A stretch of 59,890 bases of DNA from Deltaproteobacteria bacterium (lineage in GTDB: Bacteria > Desulfobacterota > GWC2-55-46): assembly GCA_015075075.1 (NCBI GenBank), contig JABTVA010000017.1, positions 1 to 59,890 of the forward strand, written 5' to 3'. The position numbers and the translations under genes are program-made. Positions within the stretch are counted from its first letter, which is position 1. Each line of letters begins with the position of its first letter. Shown piece after piece: positions 36,889-44,752 of the stretch. Under the pieces are notes generated by a model, which was not told where the DNA came from, did not search any database, and worked only from the letters and a program-made list of their open reading frames with translations.

Positions 36889-37943
36889 TTGAGCTCCTTA
36901 AGCTCCCTGGCCTGCCTCGGGGTAAGGGAGCCGTATGTGTATTTTATGATGTCCGCCGGATCGGGCGCCTCGAATGCCTCGGCCTTCCGTATCTCGGAGT
37001 CGATCCTCTCCTCGGCTTTTTTCGTCAGATCGTCCTCATATTCCTTAGTCCACCAGCCCTTGCCTTCCATGTATGTCCTGAGCCTCTTAAGTGGCTCCCT
37101 CTCCTTCCAGTACTCGACCTCGTCGTCGCTCCTGTAGCGCGAGGAGTCGTCGGCGGTAGTATGGTCGTCGAGGCGGTAGGTGAAGCACTCTATGAGGGTC
37201 GGCCCTCCGCCGGCCCTGGCCTTCTCTATCGCGTCCTTAGTCACCTTGTATACTGCGGTGATGTCGTTGCCGTCCACCTGGACGCCCTCGAAGCCGTACC
37301 CGAAGGCCCTTTCGGCTATGGTCTTTGCCGCCGTCTGCCTGGACCTCGGCACTGATATGGCCCACTGGTTGTTCTGGCAGATGAATATGGCAGGGACCTT
37401 GAAGACGCCGGCGAAGTTGAGCCCCTCGTGGAAGTCGCCCTTTGACGAGCCGCCGTCGCCGAAGTAGACAGCCGCCGCATTCCTGTGGCCCTTGAGCTTC
37501 ATTGCCCAGGCAGCGCCCGTCGCGTGCGGCACCTGCGTGCCGACCGGCACGCTCATGGGGAATAGGTTAAAGCCCGGAGGGGCCTGCATGCCGCGCTCGT
37601 CCCCCGCCCAGTAGCGGTAGAGCATCCAGATGGGGTAGCCCCTTGCGATGTATACCCCGGACTCCCTGAACGACGGGAAGAGCCAGTCCTCCTCCCCGAA
37701 GGCGAGCGCAGTGCCTATCTGGGAGGCTTCCTGCCCCCAGATGGAGGCATAGGTGCCGAGGCGCCCTTCCCTCTGGAGGCTCAGGGCCCGGTGGTTGAAT
37801 GTCCTGGCGAGTATTATGGTCTCGAAGAAACGCCGGAAGTCGTCCTCGGTGAAGCGGCTTACGAGGGTTCCGTCGGCCTCGCCCTTCTCGTTGATTATCT
37901 GGATGTTTTTCGTCTCGGAGCTTGAAACCGTCTTTGTAGGCAT
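36876..37943 (-). CDS. pdhA: 2-oxoacid (pyruvate) dehydrogenase E1 component alpha subunit
   Basis: 355 aa. The ThDP/Mg motif runs G-D-G-G-S-S-K-G-D ... N-N, and the phosphorylation-loop-like region Y-R-L-D-D-H-T-T-A-D-D-S-S-R-Y is present. Decarboxylates the 2-oxoacid and passes the acyl group to E2 lipoate. The promoter (37950-37978) ends only 6 bases before the ATG, predicting a leaderless mRNA. First gene of the operon; divergent from hisIE. Confidence 0.93.
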   Translation of the reverse strand: MPTKTVSSSETKNIQIINEKGEADGTLVSRFTEDDFRRFFETIILARTFNHRALSLQREGRLGTYASIWGQEASQIGTALAFGEEDWLFPSFRESGVYIARGYPIWMLYRYWAGDERGMQAPPGFNLFPMSVPVGTQVPHATGAAWAMKLKGHRNAAAVYFGDGGSSKGDFHEGLNFAGVFKVPAIFICQNNQWAISVPRSRQTAAKTIAERAFGYGFEGVQVDGNDITAVYKVTKDAIEKARAGGGPTLIECFTYRLDDHTTADDSSRYRSDDEVEYWKEREPLKRLRTYMEGKGWWTKEYEDDLTKKAEERIDSEIRKAEAFEAPDPADIIKYTYGSLTPRQARELKELKWRG

Positions 37944-37949
37944 AGAGGT

Positions 37950-37978
37950 AGTCTATCAGCCAAAAACATGACCGTCAA
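37950..37978 (-). promoter_or_regulatory. Promoter of the E1a-E1b-E2 operon, predicted leaderless
   Basis: Minus strand TTGACG (37973-37978), an exact 17-base spacer, TAGACT (37950-37955), then only ACCTCT before the ATG. The expected transcription start coincides with the start codon. Confidence 0.7.
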
Positions 37979-38042
37979 GGCGGTCCGGCCCTCTTAAAAG
38001 ACTGGAATTCGCAGAAATCCGCATGGTATTATATCCGTCCAT

Positions 38043-38714
38043 ATGGAAACAATTCAGTTCGATATAAGCCCCGTCAAGTTCAACGAGAACGGGCTCGTGC
38101 CCGCCATAGCGCAGGATTCGCGGACCTTTGAGGTCCTCATGATGGCATGGATGGATAGAATCGCCATCGAGAAAACGCTCGCGACCGGAAGGGCGCACTA
38201 TTTCAGCCGCTCCCGTGGGAAGCTCTGGCTTAAGGGCGAGACCTCGGGGAATTTCCAGGAGGTCCGAGCCATAAGGTACGACTGCGACGGGGACACCCTG
38301 CTTTTGCTCGTCGAACCCAGGGGGCCTGCCTGCCACACTGGCGAGAGGAGCTGTTTTTACAGGGCGCTCGACGGGGGTGAGGTAAAGCCCTCGGGCCCTG
38401 CCGTGCTTACGGAGCTCATGAAGGTGCTCGCCGAGAGGAAGAAGGCCGACCCTGCGAAATCATACGTCGCCTCGCTCTACGCGAAGGGGCTTACGAAGAT
38501 ACTCGACAAAATAGAGGAGGAGTCCGCCGAGCTTCTTGACGCGGCAAGCTCCAAGGATAACGGCCAGGTGGTCTATGAGTTTTCCGACCTCCTCTTCCAT
38601 TGCATGGTCCTCCTTTCGGAGAAGGGCATCGGCATGGACGAGATATACGGGGAGCTCGCGAGGCGTTTCGGCATATCAGGCATAGCGGAGAAGGAGGCGC
38701 GGGGCGGGAAATGA
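38043..38714 (+). CDS. hisIE: Bifunctional HisIE: phosphoribosyl-AMP cyclohydrolase / phosphoribosyl-ATP pyrophosphatase
   Basis: Steps 2 and 3 of histidine synthesis. HisI part (1-115): [31 protein letters not shown], the zinc-binding D-C-D-G-D and [10 protein letters not shown]. HisE part (120-205): [16 protein letters not shown] and E-F-S-D-L-L-F-H. 223 aa, normal for the fusion. It is away from other his genes and followed by HIT through an ATGA overlap. Confidence 0.96.
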   Translation: METIQFDISPVKFNENGLVPAIAQDSRTFEVLMMAWMDRIAIEKTLATGRAHYFSRSRGKLWLKGETSGNFQEVRAIRYDCDGDTLLLLVEPRGPACHTGERSCFYRALDGGEVKPSGPAVLTELMKVLAERKKADPAKSYVASLYAKGLTKILDKIEEESAELLDAASSKDNGQVVYEFSDLLFHCMVLLSEKGIGMDEIYGELARRFGISGIAEKEARGGK

Positions 38715-39051
38715 GCGATTGCATATTCTGCCGTATCGGGAGGAAAGAGGTCAAATCCGATATCGTCCTCGAAAGCGAACGGCTCATTGCCATAAAGGAC
38801 ATAAACCCGCAGGCCCCCACGCACATCCTCATAATCCCGAAGGCGCACTACGGGACGCTCATGGACTGCGACGACAAGGAGCTGCTTGCGGAGATGATCG
38901 AGACAGCAAAGGCCCTTGCAAGGAAGCTCGGGCTCGATAAGAGGGGCTTCCGCACGGTCATAAACACCAACGAGGAAGGCGGACAGACCGTCTTCCACCC
39001 GCACATGCACTTCATGGCTGGAGAACGCTCCTCGGCAGGATGGGATAAGAC
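38711..39051 (+). CDS. hinT: HIT family hydrolase (HinT-like), C-terminal frameshift
   Basis: S-D-C-I-F-C-R-I at the N-terminus (two zinc Cys), [16 protein letters not shown] and the histidine triad V-F-H-P-H-M-H-F. Such proteins cleave adenosine phosphoramidates. The expected end (G-G-R-x-L-L-G-R-M-G) is in a neighbouring frame, stopping at 39049-39051; the original frame runs on through the next gene. About 113 aa when repaired. Start 38711 overlaps the hisIE stop. Confidence 0.88.
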
Positions 39052-39069
39052 AAGGAGGCGTAAAAAAGT

Positions 39070-39348
39070 ATGGCTGAGATACTACCGGGCCCGGTTTGCC
39101 ACAGCTGCGGCATGCTCATAATGAACAAGGACGAGTTCGGCTGCGAGGCCAACCTTACCGTGATGAACACCTTCTATTGCAGGTACTGCTACTGGAAAGG
39201 GCAGTTTACCGAGCCGGACATCACGAAGGAAGAGATGCTTGAGAAGCTCTCTACCGCCATGATGAACTCCCAGAACGTCTCGAAGGAAGAGGCCCGCGAG
39301 ATGGCCTGGGGGAGGATGAAGCTCTTGAAGAGGTGGCAGGGGAAGTAG
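39070..39348 (+). CDS. Zinc-ribbon domain protein
   Basis: 92 aa. Cysteines at 10, 13, 25, 37 and 40 (C-H-S-C-G-M ... F-G-C ... Y-C-R-Y-C-Y-W-K-G) match the putative zinc-ribbon family PF12674. A helical C-terminus with E-E-M-L-E-K-L and W-G-R-M-K-L-L-K-R-W follows. Small stand-alone proteins of this family have no assigned function; nucleic-acid or protein binding is plausible. Confidence 0.82.
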   Translation: MAEILPGPVCHSCGMLIMNKDEFGCEANLTVMNTFYCRYCYWKGQFTEPDITKEEMLEKLSTAMMNSQNVSKEEAREMAWGRMKLLKRWQGK

Positions 39349-39409
39349 CTTCGGCTCTCGCCGGCAATAGCACGGCTCTCGGGCGGAAAATTTGGTGCCC
39401 TGGAATCGC

Positions 39410-39438
39410 TTGTTAATGGCCCTGCACGCTGATAAAAT
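39410..39438 (+). promoter_or_regulatory. Promoter of the small ORF/nucleotidyltransferase pair, predicted leaderless
   Basis: TTGTTA (39410-39415), a 17-base spacer, TAAAAT (39433-39438). The ATG of the first ORF follows after exactly 6 bases, so transcription would begin at the start codon. Confidence 0.5.
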
Positions 39439-39444
39439 CCCTAT

Positions 39445-39621
39445 ATGAAAATACGCGCTATCCTAAAAGAGAGAGAGCTGCAAGCCTGGCGGAAGGTGCC
39501 CCGCGGGAAAAAGATCGAGGAGGCCATCGCGCTCTCGGAGCTCGTCTTCGAACTGAAGCGCGGCGTGAAGGCGCATGGAAAGAGAATTCAAAGAGATCTC
39601 AAGGGTCCTGAAGGAAGCTAA
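39445..39621 (+). CDS. Small basic protein upstream of and overlapping a nucleotidyltransferase gene
   Basis: 58 codons: K-I-R-A-I-L-K-E-R-E-L-Q-A-W-R-K-V-P-R-G, then a helix E-E-A-I-A-L-S-E-L-V-F-E-L-K-R-G. It ends 46 bases inside the next gene, out of frame. No Shine-Dalgarno but a promoter 6 bases upstream. I do not recognise it. The tight overlap with a nucleotidyltransferase suggests an antitoxin- or partner-like role. Confidence 0.5.
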   Translation: MKIRAILKERELQAWRKVPRGKKIEEAIALSELVFELKRGVKAHGKRIQRDLKGPEGS

Positions 39622-40141
39622 GCGCCGCGGATACATCCAGGACTTCGCCTTGACCGGGGCGCTCGCCCTCTCTGCCCTGACCCAGCCAAGAGCCACAAAG
39701 GATATCGATTTCATCGTCGACCTCGAAAAGGACAGGATGCCTTTCTTTATCGAATGGCTCCGGACCTCTAAAGAGTACAGCTTTGTCAAGCACCACATTG
39801 GCCGCCGACAGGACAGGATCAAGGACCTTATCGAAGTGAGGCTTGGCAGCACCTGGGTGGACATTATAATTTCCACCCATCAAATTGAAAAGGATGCGGC
39901 TGCCACAGGCATACCCATTTCAATTTATAAGAGCCTGAAAATAAAGGTCGTCCGTCCCGAATACCTTCTGCTCTTGAAGCTATTTGCAGGTTCTGACCAG
40001 GACTTCATCGACGGGGCGCACCTGTGGAATGAGGGAATAGACAGGGACTTCGTGAAGGGAAAAGCCGAGGAATTACACTTGAGCGGCAAATTGAAGAAAC
40101 TCGAAGGGATCGCCAGAAGGATTCACGCGAAAAAGCAGTAA
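39575..40141 (+). CDS. Nucleotidyltransferase-fold protein (AbiEii/MNT-like)
   Basis: 188 aa. T-G-A-L-A-L-S-A-L followed by A-T-K-D-I-D-F-I-V gives the metal-binding D43-x-D45 of a Pol-beta-type nucleotidyltransferase. A third acidic residue is in T-W-V-D-I-I-I-S. V-R-P-E-Y-L-L-L-L-K-L and a helical C-terminus follow, as in proteins of the AbiEii/DUF6036 group. These are often toxins or RNA/protein-modifying enzymes encoded with a small partner. Downstream is a convergent threonine dehydratase gene. Confidence 0.75.
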   Translation: MEREFKEISRVLKEAKRRGYIQDFALTGALALSALTQPRATKDIDFIVDLEKDRMPFFIEWLRTSKEYSFVKHHIGRRQDRIKDLIEVRLGSTWVDIIISTHQIEKDAAATGIPISIYKSLKIKVVRPEYLLLLKLFAGSDQDFIDGAHLWNEGIDRDFVKGKAEELHLSGKLKKLEGIARRIHAKKQ

Positions 40142-40147
40142 TACACC

Positions 40148-41362
40148 CTATTCGGTTATCCCGTACCCCTTCCCCTTGAGCTCACTCCGTATCTTCTCCG
40201 AATGCCCGTGCCCTTCGGTCTCAAGCACTATCTCGAGCCGGATGGTATTGATGGGCGCGGAAACGGCCTCCCTCTCGTGTATCACGTGGAGGATGTTGGC
40301 CTTGAGCGCCGCTATGTCGGCGGTAAGCCGGGCCAATGCCCCCGGCTCGTCGGGTATGAGGGCCGCGAGCCTCAATATCCTCCCCTCGCGTATGAGCCCG
40401 AGCCTTATTATCCTGTCAAGTGTGGTTACGTCGATATTGCCGCCGCTAAGGACGAAGACGGCCTTTTTTACGGATTTCGGTAGCTTCCCTTCGATGGCCG
40501 CCGCGACGCCCACCGCGCCCGCGCCTTCGACCACGAGCTTTTTCCTTTCAAGGAGCTGCACTATCGCCCACGCGATAGAGTCCTCGCCTACGTCATGGAC
40601 CTCGTCCACAAGCTCTCTTATTATCTTGAAGGTCTTCTCGCCGGGGCGCTTTACGGCTATTCCGTCGGCGATGGTGGGCCTCTCCTCGACCTCCGATGGC
40701 TCGCCCCTTTTAATGGACTCGATGCACGAATTCGATGCCGCCGCTTCAGCGCCTATCACCCTTATGCCCGGGCTCTTCTCCTTCACCACCGAGGCAATCC
40801 CCGAGATGAGGCCGCCTCCGCCGACCGGGACGACAATAGCGTCGGCATCCGGGGCGGCCTCCATTATCTCAAGGCCGATCGTCCCCTGCCCGGCGATTAT
40901 CGAATAATCGTCAAAAGGATGGATTAGCGCCATGCCCCTTTGGGTGGAAAGGTCCCTGGCGTAAGCGAAGGACTCCATGAAGTTCCTGCCGAGTATTACG
41001 ACCTCGCCGCCGTATCCCTTTGTCGCTACGAACTTGACGATGGGTGTCGTCTCTGGCATGACTATGAGGGACCTGACGCCCAGGAGCGCCGCGGCCCAGG
41101 CAACCCCCTGGGCGTGGTTTCCCGAGGAGGCGGCTATCACCCCCGCTGATATTTCCCGCTCCGAAAGAGAAGAGATTTTAAAGTAGGCCCCGCGCGCCTT
41201 GAAGGAGCCGGTCTTCTGCAGGTTTTCGAGCTTGAGGAGGCATTCGAAGCCGAAGAGCCTCGAAAGGCTGGAAGAATGGATGAGAGGGGTGGGGCTTATG
41301 ACACCCTTGAGCCTTTCGGCTGCTTCCCTTACGATCTCTGGCAGGGCCTTGGACATGGGCAC
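40148..41362 (-). CDS. ilvA: Threonine ammonia-lyase with C-terminal ACT domain
   Basis: 404 aa. PLP lysine in K-T-G-S-F-K-A-R-G-A-Y, S-S-G-N-H-A-Q-G-V-A-W, the phosphate-binding V-G-G-G-G-L-I-S-G and a C-terminal ACT domain (about 330-404, A-L-I-P-D-E-P-G-A-L-A-R-L). The family (TdcB/IlvA short form) deaminates threonine to 2-oxobutyrate. A regulatory ACT suggests isoleucine biosynthesis or degradation under allosteric control. No adjacent ilv genes. Confidence 0.92.
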   Translation of the reverse strand: MPMSKALPEIVREAAERLKGVISPTPLIHSSSLSRLFGFECLLKLENLQKTGSFKARGAYFKISSLSEREISAGVIAASSGNHAQGVAWAAALLGVRSLIVMPETTPIVKFVATKGYGGEVVILGRNFMESFAYARDLSTQRGMALIHPFDDYSIIAGQGTIGLEIMEAAPDADAIVVPVGGGGLISGIASVVKEKSPGIRVIGAEAAASNSCIESIKRGEPSEVEERPTIADGIAVKRPGEKTFKIIRELVDEVHDVGEDSIAWAIVQLLERKKLVVEGAGAVGVAAAIEGKLPKSVKKAVFVLSGGNIDVTTLDRIIRLGLIREGRILRLAALIPDEPGALARLTADIAALKANILHVIHEREAVSAPINTIRLEIVLETEGHGHSEKIRSELKGKGYGITE

Positions 41363-41414
41363 CCGTATTCTGGATTTTCCGTCAGTAAGGAACTATTCCA
41401 CCCCATTTCCTAAG

Positions 41415-41472
41415 ACCCTTTCTAAAGGGGGATGAACGGGGATTTGCAATGGTGCGCATAGCGCACCTACAA
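41415..41472. repeat. R4 repeat, copy 2
   Basis: GGGGATTTGCAATGGTGCGC then ATAGCGCACCTACAA, the reverse orientation of 19961-20015. It is followed by a CCCCGTCCCGTCTTTAAAAAGAGGGG hairpin region (read in parts). Confidence 0.65.
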
Positions 41473-41572
41473 GATAATCTCCCCCGTCCCGTCTTTAAAA
41501 AGAGGGGACCAACCATCACTTTTAACCGTTACCGCGGCTCATCAGGATGACAAAGGGCGTAAGACGGGGGCT

Positions 41573-42316
41573 TTAACCGCCCTGCTTTCCCCGCTGCCTC
41601 AGGGCCTCGAACATCGCTATGGCCCCGGCCTGCGCGGCGTTAAGGGAATTTACCTGTCCGGCCATCGGGATGGAGGCGCAGAGGTCGCAACTTTCCCTAA
41701 CGAGCCTCCTTATGCCCTTTCCCTCGCTCCCGATTACGAGGGCCAGATTTCTATCGAGGTCCGTGCCCCAGAGCGTGTCCCTGCACCCGGCCTCAACTGC
41801 GATTGCCCAGACCCCTTCCTCCTTGAGCCTCTCCAATGCCCTCGTGATATTGACTTCACGGGCGATGAGCGTGTGCTCGGTGGCCCCTGCCGAGGCCTTG
41901 ACCACAGCGGGCGTTACCTCGGCCGCCCTGTCTTTCGGTATGACGACCCCGTGCACCCCGGCGGCATTGGCCGTCCTTACGAGAGAGCCGAGGTTCTGCG
42001 GGTCCTGCACGGAATCGAGCACGAGAAAAAAGGCCTGCCCGCCCTTTGCCTTCCACGCGGCAATGAGGTCCTCGATGTCCGAATACCTGAACTCCTCATG
42101 GAGGAGCGCGACGACCCCCTGGTGCCTCTCGGTACCGGCAATCTTCGTAAGCTCCTGCGGGGCGGCTTTTGCGACCTCGACCTTTTTCTGGCCGGCGAGC
42201 CTCATGATGTCGGAAGCCGCCCTGCCGGTCCTTCCCTCGGAGATCAAGACCCTGTCGATGACGGCCCCCGATCGCAGCGCCTCAAGCACCGGGTTTATTC
42301 CGTATATCGTCCTCAA
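41573..42316 (-). CDS. rlmB: 23S rRNA 2'-O-ribose methyltransferase RlmB (TrmH/SpoU family)
   Basis: 247 aa. N-terminal substrate-binding domain (Y-G-I-N-P-V-L-E-A-L-R) and a C-terminal knotted SPOUT domain. Motifs are V-Q-D-P-Q-N-L-G-S-L-V-R-T-A, V-I-G-S-E-G-K-G-I-R-R-L-V and I-P-M-A-G-Q-V-N-S-L-N-A-A-Q-A. Methylates a guanosine in 23S rRNA. Overlaps the upstream TPR gene by 4 bases. Confidence 0.92.
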   Translation of the reverse strand: MRTIYGINPVLEALRSGAVIDRVLISEGRTGRAASDIMRLAGQKKVEVAKAAPQELTKIAGTERHQGVVALLHEEFRYSDIEDLIAAWKAKGGQAFFLVLDSVQDPQNLGSLVRTANAAGVHGVVIPKDRAAEVTPAVVKASAGATEHTLIAREVNITRALERLKEEGVWAIAVEAGCRDTLWGTDLDRNLALVIGSEGKGIRRLVRESCDLCASIPMAGQVNSLNAAQAGAIAMFEALRQRGKQGG

Positions 42317-42945
42317 AGCCCTTCTTTTTCTCCGCCCCTGAATATTTCGAGCTTCTGGTCGATTGCGGAGGCCTTCTCCGGCTCTCCGCTTGCCTTGTAG
42401 AGCTCGCGGAGGTGCCTGTATATCTCGGAGAGCGCGTCTGCGCGCCCCTCGGGCACCGTGCCAGCTGCCTGGAGGAACTTCTCCTCTGCAGCCCCGTACT
42501 CCCCGGCCCTCATATCCAGGACGCCGAGCGTGTCGAGGTAGATGAATTTTTCCTTTGCAGGAGAGCTTTTAAGGGCCTCCTCAGCCGAGGCCCTTGCCGC
42601 CGCGAGGTCGCCCTTTTCCATGAGCGCCCATGCGAGGTTATTGTAGTACTCGGGCCTCGGCCCGAGCTCGATTGCACGTGTATAGCTCTTTTCCGCCTTA
42701 CCGTACTCGCCCGTCCTCAGATAAACGTTACCCAGGGCGAAGTAGGCCTTGGCTTCCTTGGTATCGATGGCCTGCGCGCTCTCGTATTCGCGTAGCGCCA
42801 GCTCATATTTGCCCTGGGATTCGTAGATGGAGCCGAGCCTCATGTGCTCGTCGAACGAAAGCGGGGTCGAGTCCTTGACCTCTACCACCCCGCATGACGC
42901 AAGCGAAAGGAATGCGAAAAGCGCGAGAGCGCGGACCTTTTTCAA
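42313..42945 (-). CDS. TPR lipoprotein
   Basis: Lipobox L-S-L-A-S-C (C18). Four or so TPR units (G-S-I-Y-E-S-Q-G-K-Y-E-L-A-L-R-E-Y, G-N-V-Y-L-R-T-G-E-Y-G-K-A, N-N-L-A-W-A-L-M-E-K-G-D, L-G-V-L-D-M-R-A-G-E-Y). 210 aa, TTG start overlapping the stop of the C39 peptidase gene. PA2778-family proteins fuse a C39 domain to TPRs; here the two parts are separate adjacent lipoproteins. Confidence 0.88.
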   Translation of the reverse strand: MKKVRALALFAFLSLASCGVVEVKDSTPLSFDEHMRLGSIYESQGKYELALREYESAQAIDTKEAKAYFALGNVYLRTGEYGKAEKSYTRAIELGPRPEYYNNLAWALMEKGDLAAARASAEEALKSSPAKEKFIYLDTLGVLDMRAGEYGAAEEKFLQAAGTVPEGRADALSEIYRHLRELYKASGEPEKASAIDQKLEIFRGGEKEGL

Positions 42946-43509
42946 TTTCCCCTCCCCTTTGGCCGGACAAGTAGAGTTGAATACCCTGTCCCGACCATGC
43001 CGTTTGAAGCTCCTTTATTCTGTAGACCTTTTCCTTCTCCATCGCGGAGTGAGCTATCACCGCCCGTCCTTTTCGCTTATACCCACGGCCACGATGTAAT
43101 GCCCGACCGGGTAGATGTCGTAGCCCAGGTTGAGGAATAATATCAGGGGCTCGCCCTTCCCGACCCTTTCCGAAAGGTCTTTGAAGCCCCCTTTGTAATA
43201 GCTCGTCTCAAACCCCCTGTCCCTTGCGTAGACGAGGAGGTCCATGGGGAGAGTGCCCCTTAGCTTCTCATTATAAACGGCCCCGGCCACCCCGTCCATC
43301 GACTCTTCCGCGCCGTAAAATGCCATCACCCCGGCAAGCGCTGCCGGGCCGCACAGGTATTCGTCCTGAGGAAAAAAGGGCACGCCTTCTATATAGGCGC
43401 CTGCAGCCGGGTCGGCCCTGAGGGATGCGAGCACCGCGTCCCTTGCCGGGGCGCACCCGGAAATGAGGAGCAGGAGAACGGAAAGAAAAAAGGCCTTACT
43501 GAGGGACAT
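42942..43509 (-). CDS. C39-type cysteine peptidase lipoprotein (PA2778 family), frameshifted
   Basis: Lipobox L-L-I-S-G-C (C19), then G-V-P-F-F-P-Q-D-E-Y-L-C-G-P-A-A-L-A with catalytic Cys near 53. The active His is in P-V-G-H-Y-I-V-A-V. After S-E-K-D-G-R a missing base causes a stop at 43057. The continuation V-I-A-H-S-A-M-E-K-E-K-V-Y and, after another shift, Y-S-T-L-L-V-R-P-K completes a C39 fold and ends at the TTG of the TPR gene. Probably tethered in the periplasm; substrate unknown. Preceded by PA2779-type gene and a terminator. Confidence 0.8.
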
Positions 43510-43557
43510 CTGGAAACCGGCAAGCTTTCTGGAAAAGCCCCGGCCAGCCGGGGCCCG

Positions 43558-43588
43558 AAAAAAAAGGCCCGGGCTTAAAGCCCGGGCC
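43558..43588 (-). terminator. Strong rho-independent terminator after the PA2779-family gene
   Basis: GGCCCGGGCTT and AAGCCCGGGCC arms (43566-43588) followed, on the minus strand, by eight T (43558-43565). It lies between the PA2779-family gene and the C39 gene. A second hairpin, GCCCCGGC/GCCGGGGC, adjoins it. Confidence 0.9.
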
Positions 43589-43601
43589 CCGCCATCTTAC
43601 G

Positions 43602-44012
43602 CTATCTTATGACTATCTTCCTGTCCGCGAGCTTAAGGACCACCAAGACGAGTATGACGATTATAAGGAGCGCTATTATCGCGCTCAGGGCGTCGCCGCC
43701 CGGATAGAGGCTTTCGAGCTGGGAGGCGAACGAGTGCAACTCGGAATCCGAAAGCTTCCCGAGCCTCTCGTTTATCTCGGCCTCCGAAAGGCCCGCCTGC
43801 TCAAGCTTGTCCGCTACGAGCTTACTCTCAAGCACCCTCTGCACCCTGGCAATATCAGCTTCGCGGGCCTCTTCTGCGGCCGCGACCGCGACCACTGCGT
43901 CAGAGCCGATTACAAGGGCCATGCTCTTTGTGGGGATGCTTCCGAGGACGAGCATTGTGAAGGCGAGGACAAGAGCGACCTGCCTGAAATAGAAATTTTT
44001 TACGACTTTCAT
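43602..44012 (-). CDS. PA2779 family protein
   Basis: 136 aa. Signal or anchor helix at the N-terminus (Q-V-A-L-V-L-A-F-T-M-L-V-L). Then a helical region with E-A-D-I-A-R-V-Q-R-V-L-E-S-K-L-V and the family motif G-L-S-E-A-E-I-N-E-R-L-G-K-L-S-D-S-E-L. It closes with a C-terminal membrane helix ending in basic residues. PA2779 proteins are regularly found next to PA2778-type C39 peptidases, as here; role unknown. GGGGGAG ribosome site. Confidence 0.87.
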   Translation of the reverse strand: MKVVKNFYFRQVALVLAFTMLVLGSIPTKSMALVIGSDAVVAVAAAEEAREADIARVQRVLESKLVADKLEQAGLSEAEINERLGKLSDSELHSFASQLESLYPGGDALSAIIALLIIVILVLVVLKLADRKIVIR

Positions 44013-44229
44013 ACTGCACTCCCCCTTTTCTGTTGTTAAAAGTGCGCTGCCGAAAGAGATTATCCAAAAAACTTCTTAGATGAGCGGGGCTGAGCCAGCA
44101 AAAAAAATCTACAAGATCGGGAGAGGGCCTTGCCTCGGTTTTCAATGCAAGAGGCCTTGCCTCGTTGCCTGAGCTCCGCAAGGAGCATTCGATAATTTAT
44201 AGTCTAAAAAAGGCCAGGTGTCAACACCC

Positions 44230-44258
44230 TTGCAAACATTGGTATCCTGTGATATTTT
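44230..44258 (+). promoter_or_regulatory. Promoter of the DUF507 gene, predicted leaderless
   Basis: TTGCAA (44230-44235), a 17-base spacer, TATTTT (44253-44258), then only six bases (CGCTTT, less the overlap) to the ATG at 44265. No Shine-Dalgarno. Confidence 0.6.
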
Positions 44259-44264
44259 CGCTTT

Positions 44265-44546
44265 ATGAAACTCTCCAGGGAGCAGGTCGAGAAGATAGTC
44301 AGGAACGTCCTCGAAAGGCTTAAGGACGGGGGCCTCGTGGTATTCAAGGCGGACGAGAGGAAGGCCTTTGAGAAGATGACCGAGGTCTTCTTGGCGGACC
44401 TCCGGGCCGAGGACGAGCTCGACAGGGAGGTCGAAGGGCTCCTCCAGAGCCATGCCGGGGCGATAGACAAGGAAAGGCTCGACTACAGGAAGATGTTCAA
44501 CATGATAAAGGGCAAGCTCGCCAGGGAAAGGGGCATAATCCTTTGA
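44265..44546 (+). CDS. DUF507 family protein
   Basis: 93 aa, almost entirely helical: M-K-L-S-R-E-Q-V-E-K-I-V, then V-F-K-A-D-E, E-D-E-L-D-R-E-V-E-G-L-L, D-Y-R-K-M-F-N-M-I-K-G-K-L-A-R-E-R-G. Matches DUF507, common in Desulfobacterota and Nitrospirota. Function unknown. The TGA stop is immediately followed by R2 copy b. Confidence 0.88.
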   Translation: MKLSREQVEKIVRNVLERLKDGGLVVFKADERKAFEKMTEVFLADLRAEDELDREVEGLLQSHAGAIDKERLDYRKMFNMIKGKLARERGIIL

Positions 44547-44687
44547 GGCAACCTCTAAAAATTGATCTTTTCCCCGGACTCTGTGTCAGCCGGGAATAAA
44601 AATGCTCACATATTCACATATATGCTCCGCTTTTTATTCCCGGCCTTCCTTGACTGCGGTAAAAATCTCTAATTTTTAGAGGTTGCC
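44547..44687. repeat. R2 element, copy b (long palindromic form)
   Basis: Begins GGCAACCTCTAAAAATTG directly after the DUF507 stop and ends TTTTTAGAGGTTGCC. The inner palindrome has GCCGGGAATAAAAA / TTTTTATTCCCGGC arms. About 80% identical, in inverse orientation, to 9029-9167. Confidence 0.87.
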
Positions 44688-44710
44688 ATAGGCTTTATGG
44701 CATTGATTAA

Positions 44711-44742
44711 GGGGACGCGATTAGTATCGCGGCCCTTTTTTT
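44711..44742 (+). terminator. Rho-independent terminator downstream of DUF507/R2
   Basis: GGG-A-CGCGAT / ATCGCG-G-CCC stem with loop TAGT, followed by seven T. It would stop plus-strand transcription before the convergent membrane-protein gene. Confidence 0.75.
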
Positions 44743-44752
44743 GGGACGGCGG

